DNA from: Capitella teleta
Lineage: Eukaryota > Annelida > Polychaeta > Capitellidae
Assembly: GCA_000328365.1 (NCBI GenBank)
Contig: KB307198.1
Location: 322,531 to 386,530 of the forward strand
DNA length: 64,000 nucleotides
Direction: 5' to 3'
The position numbers and the translations under genes are program-made. The notes below the pieces were generated by a model. The model worked only from the letters and a program-made list of their open reading frames with translations. It was not told the origin of the DNA and ran no database searches. Shown one piece after another: positions 36,320 to 46,779 of the stretch (its first letter is position 1; the number at the start of each line of letters is the position of its first letter).

Positions 36320-36723
36320 GTTATTAAATTGCAAATGCCTGGATTGGTAATGACAGGTGCGTGCCCTAGATGACTGTTCATCTACTGTCTCTTACCGTGA
36401 CAATCTCTCCAGTTGCAGTCTGGAAGTTCCTTTCCTTGTACCTCGCGGCGTAGTGTAGTGGAGTCGATTGCCCTCCGTCCGGTACGTTAGGGTCTGGCGT
36501 TAAATTTCTAATGTATGCTATCCGCACGTTTTTTGACTTTGACCCACTCACCTGCTCCTCTATCCAATAATCCTTGTATTAATTCTTTCTTGTTATACCA
36601 CGCGGCGTAATGCAACGCTGTCATTCGCTTCGAGTCGTATTCATTGACGCCGGAATCTTTGACGCCCATGATCTTCTCCAGATCCATGACCTGGCCGTCG
36701 ATCATACTCTTGATCCCCTCCAT
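29965..36723 (-). CDS. TRPA1-like: TRPA1-like cation channel, gene B (complete)
   Basis: Twenty-two exons (right to left): 36552-36723, 36396-36493, 36088-36246, 35587-35796, 35409-35502, 35155-35356, 34922-35105, 34751-34873, 34417-34505, 34206-34358, 34047-34158, 33857-33993, 32597-32715, 32376-32537, 32220-32317, 31991-32160, 31646-31928, 31219-31422, 30979-31167, 30855-30923, 30290-30475, 29965-30183. All joins keep frame: 3432 bases, 1143 residues, the usual TRPA1 length. Residues 1-578 are ankyrin repeats; 579-704 the pre-S1 linker (AIVRS as in TRPA1); S1 lies in 705-761, S2-S3 in 762-855, S4-S5 in 856-923, pore and S6 in 924-986 with VMMIGEIEF; GLAVGDVQEIQEHARIQKLA follows at about 988; the tail ends in a coiled coil. 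The protein would be a tetrameric plasma-membrane channel passing calcium and sodium. The start is the first ATG, but an upstream exon is possible. Confidence 0.93.
36261..36317. repeat. (GA)n microsatellite, about 28 repeats
   Basis: A nearly pure GA dinucleotide run lies in the second intron of TRPA gene B. The corresponding intron of gene A lacks it, so it expanded after the duplication or was lost in A. Confidence 0.95.
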
Positions 36724-37543
36724 TGCGGATGTCTTTAAAGTTCCTTCTTATTGGTCTGCATTGTTTGCTTACTAAAACGATAATAACGATTGTTTGGAGC
36801 AATCGCTTTTGGTGTACGTGAGCTCACTTCCAGGTCGTTGAATGATGGCCTCATAGATTATAATTACTATTTTTAAGTACAAAAGATAGCGAGCATATTA
36901 CTCTTATCGATTTGTATAATTCGCTGGATAACGAAAAGCCCCGGTCGTTATTGATGCTTGAGGCGTTATAAGTCTACGAAAGTCCACCCGATCTGGTTGC
37001 GTGCTGCAATTTCTCAACCGTGAATTCCAAAGGGTCATGTTCGAATTCCAGGAGGTTTTGCGTGCATGTTTTGGGCGGATTGATGATATAGGTACAACGT
37101 GTGTATGACTCATGTAATTATCTGAATATTTGGAGGATAAAATTATTTTCTGATGAAACAACCCAATGAGGTAACGTTATTGGCTGATGTCTGCAATATG
37201 TTTTATTATACACAAACCAAATTTAATATATGAAGGAAAAAAATATACTAGATTAGTAAAACAACAATAATTAGTTGAAAACTATGTACGTTTTAGTGGC
37301 CTAGAATGTTAGCCGGTCAGCATGGTCAGCAGGCGATTGTTCCGCGTGCAAGATGACAAAGATTCAATTCCACTTTTCGTTCTACTTTCTGAAGGAAGCG
37401 TTAAAGGAAATTTATATTGTTCCACATGCATGGGTATAATAATATTTATAGCGACACAGTCCATTATCTTAAAACATTATGACAACATAAATACCGAATA
37501 ATGTTCTTTAAAATGTTGCAAGATGAAGAAAATGTAGATCAAA
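36724..37543. other. Spacer between TRPA gene B and the lectin gene
   Basis: No recognised gene. It must hold the 5' region of gene B and the 3' untranslated region of the SUEL-CUB gene; on the minus strand an AATAAA lies near 37201-37207, about 340 bases after that gene's stop. The short minus-strand frame 36904-37161 shows no family. Confidence 0.45.
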
Positions 37544-38455
37544 TCATTCAAAAATCCCCATCAAGATCACGATGAGGAATCCAACGCCTCTAGCTCTGGT
37601 TCCAATGTTGATGCACGTTTCACCTACCCATTTCTGATCAACACATTCGAGCATTTTATTCTCACCAGTGGTGCACTGAATAATAACGATGGAATTGTTT
37701 TGTGAGACGTTCTGGTATTCGGGATTATCGCGGATTCGTGGGCAACCAACTTCTGAGAATTCCAAGAGAAATCCGATCGATTGGCTCCGAGGGCTGAGAA
37801 CGTAGAGGTCCAGAGTGTCATTTTGAACAAGGGTCACGTGTCTTTGGCGAGTCAATCCTTTGCAGACAGTGAGGTCTCCACTTTGTCTGACCACTATGGC
37901 ATAGAGTGAGCAGACCGTTGAATGGTCATCTGTCGATGCGAAACCAAAGTCCCACAATGTCATATTGATATGTTTCCCCCGGTCAGCTTTGATTCTCCAA
38001 GGGCAAGATGTGGCTCGTTGGCTAGTCGTGGTCAGTTTAGTGTTGGCCAGGTATTTCGGCTCATTTGAGGTCAAATCTACAACCATTGGACAAGTGTTGC
38101 CTTGAAAGCCTATTGCTTTCACACATTGATACGATGCCTCGAGGAATAGTTCATGATCTTCGATTTCATGGCAGGTATTCTGGTTGGCATTGATGACATT
38201 GCTGACTGGCACGGAACATACCTGAAATGCCGAACACTTGACATCAATGATCCCGATCACATCAACACTACATGTGTCAACGTCAGTCACAATCTCGTCC
38301 GTGCGGCATGCACCAATTTGACCCTGGACGAGGCGGGCGTCCATCATCATGATAACCTCATTATTCAAACACTTGGCAGACATATCTTCCCCGGGACAAT
38401 ACTTATTCGCCCTGGTGAAGGCGAACACCGTGATCAATATCCACAAAGTGTGCAT
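37544..38455 (-). CDS. Secreted or membrane-anchored SUEL-lectin/CUB protein, single exon
   Basis: One uninterrupted frame of 303 residues. Residues 1-16 are a signal peptide (TLWILITVFAFTRA). Residues about 20-112 match a sea urchin egg lectin (SUEL, rhamnose-binding) domain in cysteine pattern: C-GACRTDE-TCSV-VKC-VCSVPVSN-C-ASYQC. Residues about 121-237 resemble a CUB domain (SCPWRIKADRG, INMTLWDFG). A short cysteine-containing part with KMLECVDQKWVGETC looks like the end of a sushi-type module. The last 14 residues are hydrophobic (FLIVILMGIF), suggesting a GPI-anchor signal or a membrane stub. NxS/T sites occur at INMT, QNDT, QNVS and NNS. SUEL domains bind galactose or rhamnose in egg, mucus and immune lectins; a role in adhesion or recognition is inferred. 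The gene sits between TRPA genes B and C on the same strand. Lack of introns suggests a single-exon family or a retrocopy. Confidence 0.8.
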   Translation of the reverse strand: MHTLWILITVFAFTRANKYCPGEDMSAKCLNNEVIMMMDARLVQGQIGACRTDEIVTDVDTCSVDVIGIIDVKCSAFQVCSVPVSNVINANQNTCHEIEDHELFLEASYQCVKAIGFQGNTCPMVVDLTSNEPKYLANTKLTTTSQRATSCPWRIKADRGKHINMTLWDFGFASTDDHSTVCSLYAIVVRQSGDLTVCKGLTRQRHVTLVQNDTLDLYVLSPRSQSIGFLLEFSEVGCPRIRDNPEYQNVSQNNSIVIIQCTTGENKMLECVDQKWVGETCINIGTRARGVGFLIVILMGIFE

Positions 38456-39152
38456 GTCGATTTACAGGGCGATGTAATGGACAGTATCAATATCAACCGT
38501 AATATTGTTGCTGAACCACTAATGCTGAAACTTGGTGCTGGTAGTGTGTGAATCTGAGTTAAGAAGATCTTGCACGCTGCTTCTTAGCGGCCGCTGTGGC
38601 TCAACCCCTCGCTGAAGACATTGCCTCTTGTAGCCATGGGCAGTGAGAGAGGGGGGGTAATACAAGAGGAGAATGGTGAAGATCTTGCAGGCAATGCAAG
38701 ACACATTTCTCGCTTCGTGATTACCCCGCTCTTGTGTTTTGCATTCGAGCACTCGATTACTTTTTTCCCTGAATCAACCAAAAGCAATTTTGTCTGGATT
38801 CGTTTTTGGGTATCAGTGCCAATGGTCATTTTGGAGCGATGAGGGACACAAAAGAAGATGAGATATGGGCTGGACAGACGGGTTAAAATGGAGGGGTAAT
38901 TGGTGTAATTAAATATACCAGCAATAGCATTGTGAGTATAATATGGCACTTTATTGAAATATATCATAAATTTACAGATGGAATATGATAATGGGAATAA
39001 GATAATCGATATATTCTCTGTATTTGATACGCACCAATAAATCCTTATAATGTATCTGGTTTATTGATTTACAGTACATAACAATATTGCATAATCACAG
39101 TTGCTTTGATATGGCAAATACATGAGACAGATACCAATGAAGTTCAATCTCG
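38456..39152. other. Spacer between the lectin gene and TRPA gene C
   Basis: No recognised gene. On the minus strand AATAAA at 39060-39065 lies about 90 bases after the stop of gene C and is a good polyadenylation signal. Overlapping open frames at 38519-38967 on both strands carry no motif. Confidence 0.5.
39060..39065 (-). terminator. Polyadenylation signal of TRPA gene C
   Basis: Canonical AATAAA on the minus strand, about 90 bases downstream of the TGA at 39153-39155. Confidence 0.5.
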
Positions 39153-42100
39153 TCAGGCTTCAGAGTCGCTTGGTGTCCGATCAAACGCTCTTTCCCGCGG
39201 AAAACGAGTTCTCGTCGGAGCAGTCAGCGCCGCTTGTTGAGTTTGCGTGGATGACATCGCGGTTAACAATGCGTGGATCTTGTCTAACTTTTTGTTAACA
39301 GATTTCATTTCATCCTTCTGGCTTTGAATTTTGTTCATTAAGCGGCTCTCCAACTCCATCAACTCCGGCAATTTGTTAGCACCCTCCTAGAAGAATACGA
39401 TTTTCATTATCACGCTTTGTGTCTGGTTTCCAGGAGATAGAAAACACCTTATGTTTTCGGAATTAAGGCATTCAGAGAATACAGACTGAAATTGATCAGA
39501 CAAACCAGATTTTCAACAGCAGCTACAACTGCCTCTTGTGACATGAGAGGTCCCTCCACAACATTCTGAATCTTCTCAAACACCCTCCAACAAGATCCCC
39601 ACTCGACGTTCGGATAGATCTTCTCCCTTCTCACGGTCGACATGAAACGATGCTTCCACGAATCAGGCAATGCCAGCTCAACATCAAGGGCGAAATCAAT
39701 CTAATGAAGATGGTATGAACACTTGTGCCATGGTGCAATATATGGTGTGATATACCTGCATCTTTAGTTTAATCACTTTGGCTCTGTTTCGTAAACCGTT
39801 GACGTCATCTACGGCTAAACCAACCTGTGTGGAGGTTAAATAAAAATGTTGTAAAACGCGATACCTGAAAATCAAAGGCATCTAGCTGATGATTCAAATT
39901 GGTGACCTTAATGTGACGTAATATGGTACTACATGCTAAATGATTTCATACAGGGAGTACCTCAATCTACCAGAGGGACTTACCAACAGGTTCATGATGA
40001 TGATAGAAACAAAGATGACAAAAATGATAAAGACAGCATAGGACACGCCATCGTAGATGACCTCCTCGTCTGGGTCTTCACTGAAGAAGACATCCATGAA
40101 ATCCAGTTCTCCAATCATCATCACAAAAGTTTTGATGATAGAATAAAATGGATTTGAGAAGGCGTCCTGAAATGAATAGAAAATCATAACTTCCTCCACC
40201 CACTCACCAAGAGGTTCATGATGAGGAGTGGGACGACAAAGACGAAGAGGACGAAGATTGCGAAGGTGGAAGCAACGTACAAAACGCGACTTTTTTTATC
40301 AGTGGGGAAGAACAGGTCATCATAATCGATTTCGCCTAGCATCATGACGATAGATCGAATCAAGGAAAGCGTGGGAGTACAGAGACTGGCCTGGGTGAGA
40401 GGGGTGGGAATGGGTTGTGGATAACAGAGAACATATAGAAGCTCGAGGTGGAGGATGTTTACCTGATTTGCGAGGAGTAAATGGAAGCTCAAGGCAAAGG
40501 CAATAATGAAGAGCATGAATGGGAGGAAGAACATAGCGAAGGTCCTGAAGATCTCGACGATCATGACGATGTAGATACCTAGACCTGGAAGCCGACGAAG
40601 GTAGAGAATGAGGTTGAGCCACGTGATTAGCAGGGTAAAAGAACCCATCTGCCACTGCCAGTCCTGATGTGAAGATAAAATAATGAATGATTTAACCACT
40701 GAAGCCATAATAATAATTAAAGCGGAGGCTTACGGTTCGCAGGCCACATTCTTGGATATCAAAAAGCAAAACAATCGCGGACACGTATGCAAACCAGTCG
40801 AAGAGATTGATGAAGCTGATATAGAGGTACCTCTGGAAAAACGCTTGAACCAACTGAAAAACATCACATTTCACGATAAATAAACGAAATTCACAAAAAC
40901 TTACCTCGATGAACAGCCCAATGGCTGCCAGTACCCAGATGACATTTTTGACATTGTTTTCATAAGAAGTTTGCATCCAGCCATCAGGGCAATTTGTAGC
41001 ATTCGCTTCACTGATACTTGAAAAATTACATTCAATTTCACACATGTGAACAAATGTAACAGTATATTTACTTTGCATCTTCAATGCCATCGTCATCAAC
41101 ATCGTAGGGCTTTGTTGCACTGAGCATGTAAGCTGTTAAAGTGGACAAAAACACAACGTAGAAGAGTAGGAAGAGGAAGTAGAAATGACGAGCGATTCCC
41201 CATTTGTGTCTGGCCAAAGCGATTACCAGAGGATGAGAAACCAGCGCATCCTCCTCAGTTTGCAACTGAAACCAAGAAATTTGTTAAATACAAAATTCCA
41301 GGAATGAGTGCTCGTACACTGAGCATGAGAGGATGATTCTCTTTGATCCAGTTGCTGTCCACGGTGTACGCCCAGTCATCCTCGTTGGGTATGGTTTTAT
41401 CTGGGATTTGGTTATGAGCTGTATAATTGGTTCAGGTGTACCTATGATTTACCTGGTAGCTCCTCTGGTTTGGAATGGCTGCGTATGTCAGTAAAATTGG
41501 AGTAAGTGTCATCCAGGTAGTCGTAATTGAACTCAATATATCTGTCCAAATCACCTGGACCACTGGCTTCAGGACCTTCAGCGAGACATCTTGTCATCGC
41601 AATCCGTCCCACATCTTATCAAATTTTAGGCGTGATTATTTGTGTCAGGGATGACACGTGTATAATTATTACAATGACATACCTGGCATTTTTGTAATCA
41701 GCTTCCTCAGTGGTGTGTTCCTAGGGTTGCTTCCTATTCGTTTGGTTTCATGGGCTAACGCGATGTGCCAGGCTTTTGATTCTAATATAGCCACTGCCAC
41801 ACGTCTGAATGTTGATGGCATAAGAATCTATTCAGTTTATATGTGATGAACGTACCTATGGCCATGATCAATCGCAATATCCAGACAGTTGTTGTTGTCG
41901 ACTCCTGTTGCGGCGACATCAGCTCCACGCTCAATCAGGGACGTCACCACGGTGTCATGACCATAACGAGAGGCTAAGTGTAGAGGAGTCACCTGGGGCA
42001 TCGAAAATAAAATGCAAAAAAAAAAAAACAAAAAAAAAAAAACAATTAGAACAATGACCAACGTTTTCTTTGTCGAGTGGATTAGGGGGGACATCCTCAC

Positions 42101-44389
42101 TCAGCAGATATTCCACTACAGGTAAGTGGCCATGCGCAGCAGATAGATCAAGAGGACATCGAGATCGGTTGTTCCTGAAATGTATTACCTGTAATTAACA
42201 CACCTATATAATCAGGTATTACCCACCTTGCCTCCTTATCAGCTCCCCATTCAACCAGCGTTTTAACTACATCCAGGTGTCCGTTAGAAGATGCATGGTG
42301 GAGAGCAGTGTTTGAATACTCATCTTCATCATTGATAACTTTCTCAGATTTTTCCAATAACATTTGAACGACTCTGCAGATACAAGTTTGCCATTAGTTA
42401 ATCAAATTTATCCGTGTTGTTCTCACTTGTTTCGGCCATTTTTGGCTCCGATTATAAACGGTGTTTCTTCGCATTCGTTTTTTAAGTTGATATCAGCTCC
42501 ACATTTCAGAAGGATCTTTAGGTAATCTCAGTGTTTTATTTCATTTATACCCCGAAGACAACAGTTTACCTTCACTGCAGCGCTGTCACCATGGGAACAC
42601 GCTATATGCAATGGGGAATTCCCAACACTGTCCACATCATTCACAAGGTGGGCTTTGTCGGTATTTTTCACTTCCCTTAGAACTGTCTAGTAATAAATAT
42701 AATAAGGACATATGGAATATGTTAATATATCATTATGTCTGTTTATGGGATATCGTCAGCGAGCAGGTGTATACAGTATTTGCATGCAAACCTTCAGGAC
42801 TTCATTTTGGTCGAACTCTACGGCCAAATAGACAGCTGTCTTATCTTCGTCATCTATGACGTCGATCTCAGCCCCTTCTTTGATCAGCATTCGCACAATA
42901 GCCAGACTCCCATAACTGATGGCTGTCAGCAAGGGAGTGTAATTGTCTTGGTCTCTCGCTTCTAATGGTATTGAGCTGAAGAAGGAACATGTGTACATGT
43001 AAACTGGTTCCTTTGCATGGAAAACTTACATTTGTCTGAGAAGCACCCTAGCAACGTCAGTGCAATTGTATTCAGATGCCTTGTGGAGCGGAGTAGCGCC
43101 TTTGAGATCTTTGCTGTCAATTTTAGCTCCTTTGCTCATTAGAAGGTTAACAATGTCCTCGTCGCCAGCGATCGCAGCCAGGTGCAAACAGGTTGACGCG
43201 ACGCTGCTCATTCGACACCTGGCATTCACATCAGCGCCTTAAGTTGCAAGAGGAATGGAAATGTTGAGTATTGGTGCATTATCTGCCTTACCATGCTGTA
43301 GAAGCAATTGTACCGCTTTGAAATTTCTTGTTTCGATCGCATAATGCAAGCCTGTTTTGTCGTCTGAATCTCGACAGTTGATCATCTGCAGGAGAGCAAG
43401 GCTCACAACAATTTCCTCAATTCTGAGCTCACCTGTTCTCTGATTGCAGGTGCACAATTTGTGATTAGAATATTCACAACATCCGAAACGCCTTCTCCAC
43501 ACGCCAAGTGAAGCGCTGTGCATTTCTCTTGATCCGCATCCAGCACTTTTGCGCCGTTTTTTATCAGTATTTCTGCCACAGTGGCGTGGTTGTAGGTGGC
43601 TGCCTCGTGGAGTGGGGTGCACCCTAGTTGGTCTTTCGCCTGAACAAGGAGATGTTTACCATAGCAACGGAGCTTACTTCATCTTACATTAACCAGGACA
43701 CCCCCACACCCGATGAGAGCAGAGGTTGCTACTGAGTTTCCCCTCATGGCAGCAAAGTGGAGTGGAGTGGAGCAAAATTGGTCTCGAGCATTAATATCGG
43801 CCGCCAAGCTCAGCAATTTTATAATTCGTATCGTATCCTGACGGTAAGATATTACTGGGAATGAATCTAGAAGGATATTATATGAACTAAACAACGTACG
43901 TCACAATGGGTTAGCTTCATCTTGCGAGCAGCGTAATGCAGTGGAGTCGCTCGCTCGTCGTCTCTCACCATGGTGTCTATATGAAGAGGTTGCCATTGCG
44001 TAATGATTTATATATTTTTTCTAATAGCACACCTGCGTTGGCTTTCTCGACAAGTAAGGCGACTGCTTCGAAATGGTTGGCCCTGGCGGCATAGTGCAGT
44101 GCAGCCATGCCCTCATCATCTAGTGCATTCACCCGTTTGACAATGGCATGGTCCCTAAGAAGCCGATTCATTCCCTCGATGTTCCCACTCCGCGCATACT
44201 GAAATCAATGAAATCAGGGAATCAAATACGTGTGGGCTATAAATGATGAGAATTACAGGTAAACACACTCACCTGATGCAGTGTTTGGGGTCGAACGAAA
44301 GAAGAACTTCGATTGAGTTTGTCGACATCTCCAGCGGCCATGTCTTCCATTGAAGCAGACAGCTCAACCTTTTCATCATTTCCGACTTT
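39153..44389 (-). CDS. TRPA1-like: TRPA1-like cation channel, gene C, with two alternative pore-S6 exons
   Basis: Exons (right to left): 44273-44389, 44033-44198, 43900-43976, 43688-43837, 43433-43639, 43292-43385, 43030-43237, 42792-42975, 42570-42686, 42427-42515, 42227-42373, 42063-42174, 41856-41992, 41683-41804, 41453-41614, 41318-41400, 41072-41265, 40905-41016, 40734-40853, 40463-40663, then either 40208-40390 or 39984-40166, then 39756-39824, 39506-39700, 39153-39386. With one pore exon this gives about 1159 residues in frame throughout; the first usable ATG in the model is at 44350, and a further 5' exon may exist. It has N-terminal ankyrin repeats, S1-S6, and GLAVDDVNGL after S6 (equivalent to GLAVGD in TRPA1). 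It is much more diverged than A and B are from each other and splits the S1-S3 region into more exons. The tail (MELESRLMNKI...) is a predicted coiled coil. Both pore exons are 183 bases, phase 0 at each end. Confidence 0.92.
39984..40166 (-). other. TRPA gene C, alternative pore-S6 exon 2
   Basis: Sixty-one residues: a pore helix and filter with FVMMIGELDF, an acidic loop (SEDPDEE) and S6 ending IIIMNLL. Its acceptor (TTTCAG) and donor (GTAAGT) are both strong. It is closer to the pore exon of genes A/B in the filter (MMIGE) than its twin exon is. Only one of the twins can make a normal channel subunit. Confidence 0.85.
40208..40390 (-). other. TRPA gene C, alternative pore-S6 exon 1
   Basis: Sixty-one residues: IVMMLGEIDYDDLFF filter region, a basic loop (TDKKSR) and S6 ending PLLIMNLL. 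It has the same length and phases as its twin, and is separated from it by only 41 bases (40167-40207) that still begin GTGAGT and end TTTCAG. The other introns measured in the TRPA cluster are 47 bases or longer. Confidence 0.85.
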
Positions 44390-44743
44390 CTGTAAATGAT
44401 ATGATCAGAATAAATTTAATCACGATGGAAATTTAATGCTGGTTGCAGGTGGTTCTATTTGTTCGTGGTAAACATTGGGCCATGTGAGAGAGGGAATATT
44501 TTGAGTTGTGGTACATCATGAATGCACACAGCTTCCTCAACCATGGAAATATTATGTCGATTTTTTGAGAGAATACGTTGTAATTAAAGAGATTCCAGTG
44601 GCGGATTGCGGCGGCTTCAAGATTGACATGTGTGTCAATTTCAGTCTTCTATTGTGAGAAACAGAAAACTGGCTTTTCCACAAAAAGTCGCTCAAACAAT
44701 AGACGTGTCAATTTCATTTTGTGAATGAGTAATGTATATTCAT

Positions 44744-45136
44744 GAGTCGACCAGAGATACTCTATAGCATGTTGATGTTGAATATTCCATTTGTTGATGT
44801 TGAATATTCCATTTGAACAGTGTTCTGAAAGTTATGACAATTAAAAAAAGCACCAATTGCGGGCGTTTATACTTCGAATTACACTCACTTCGTTTAAATC
44901 TGATGACCTGCTCAACTTTTCATGCCACGATAATAGGGACGCTTCAGAAGTTCAGAAGAATGAAAGTTTACTGTTCCGCATTTACGATCAGCTGTTCGTT
45001 GCCAAAGTTATTGAATGTAAATTCTATCAACCGGAAATAAATTTTCTCCTTATTCGATGCGTTATGAATTTAGCGAACTTCGAGCGGCTTTTTCTGTGAG
45101 CGATCAATTCATGCTATAGAGTATCTCTGACTCGAC
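44744..45136. mobile_element. MITE-like element with about 27-bp terminal inverted repeats
   Basis: The left end at 44744-44771 contains CCAGAGATACTCTATAGCATG preceded by GAGTCGA. The right end at 45110-45136 is its inverse, CATGCTATAGAGTATCTCTG then ACTCGAC. The ends differ at only a few bases. Inside, a 21-bp block (TTGATGTTGAATATTCCATTT) is tandemly duplicated at 44772-44813. No transposase is visible, and no clear target duplication was identified. It lies just upstream of TRPA gene C. Confidence 0.65.
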
Positions 45137-46742
45137 TATTTAACACCGTGCATTTTGCGAGATGCCACGTCTAGCATATGCACATTAGTTGGAGGCAATC
45201 GTGCCATGGACCGCCTTCATGTCTCTCATCATTTTGGCCTCAACGTTATCAGAGCTGAGACAGAAAGAGCGCTAGCTTGGGTGACCAATTGGCGCTAGGA
45301 CAGAGCCATCCCGATCCACCATCTCCTGAACCAACTCCTCCGTTACACCTAGCATCTTCAGCCGTCAAATTTGGGTTGCATGGTCACCTGATAATGTGGA
45401 GACGGTTAGACAAGGGTTTCGTGAATCTGAGCTCCCTGCTCGCCGCTTATTCCGAGGTCCAATCCAGACAACTATAATCCACCAGAGATGCTTCGGATCC
45501 AAATCCCAGAATTTACATGAACTCTCCACGCCTGGCTTCTTCTGGTCGGGATGTTAATTTTATGAGTTGACAATATTTTACCGATTTCCACTAAGGCTTT
45601 CTTTGCTTATAATGTTGAGTTCTTTGATGGATCGGTCCATCAAATGTTAAAATCGTCCCCAGATATATTTAAAGTGTTTAAAATTTCCTGCCTAATTAGA
45701 ATGATAAATTGTGTCACATATTATTGTGGATCATAACTATTATTGCATGCATAATAAATGAAATCGGACAAATACTTGTGTTTGTGACAAGCATGACATG
45801 TTAGAACAAGATTGGAGTGTATTTGAAGCACTTAAACCTTAGCAACACTTCTGTTTACAAAATATGGCGGTCTCACAACGTGCCATGAAACCATATTCAT
45901 TAACTTAAAGGTATAGTCCAAATATAACATTAACCCACGACTAATCGACAGCATAGAAACAGTCATTACTCGCCAGAATTTATTCTGTACAATGTATCTT
46001 ATTCACCAAATACATTTAATTTATGATTTTATTTGTCTTTGTTCAACCCCCAGACTTCGTTGACTAAATGATGCACGAAGGATTTTAATAACTTCCAGTA
46101 ATAATCGTGATTGAATGGGCATCTCCCACCTTTACCATTGTGTCCGTTGACTATCCTGGCATGATATTTCCTGCTACAATAATTGATTTCTTTCTCTTTG
46201 TAAGCAACAATCCAGCCATCAACTTGTAGTTATATGAGTGCGAGTGAGCTTTGATCTCATGATAAGGAATTCGATTGATAAGTACGTTTGATCAAACATC
46301 GTCAAGAAATTGTCGAATCGGCGAGTCTATTTACCTAACAACATGATTGATTTCTGTTGCCATGTTGTGAATGCGTGCACCCAGGCATTTAATATAAGTA
46401 ATAACTGTGAATTAATATCTATGCTCAGGCCTGTCAATATATAAGTACAACGTTTTGTATTATTTGGTTCGTGAAACGCTTTCATTTCATGAGCACAATG
46501 CAAACGATTTGACGTTTTCCCCACTTTTTGAAAATTATCGAATTACAACTTGTAAATTAGTAATTAAAAGTCGGTGTAAGCTCACCACTCACTAAAACAC
46601 CCTGAGGCATTCAAACGTAGAATCTGAATTCAAATGCAATGTAACATTGGCGATGCACTAAAGTCTTCAATTCCTTCTTGGAAAACGACTATAGCGGTGG
46701 TGCTCTTAACTCAATTGGCGAATTAGTTTGTTTGTTTTTTTG

Positions 46743-46779
<37 letters not shown>

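Noticed and set aside
39984-40390. Both pore exons used together with a 41-base intron removed between them
   Set aside because: The frame would allow it, but the product would have two successive pore-S6 units in one subunit, which no TRPA channel has; exclusive use is the simpler reading.
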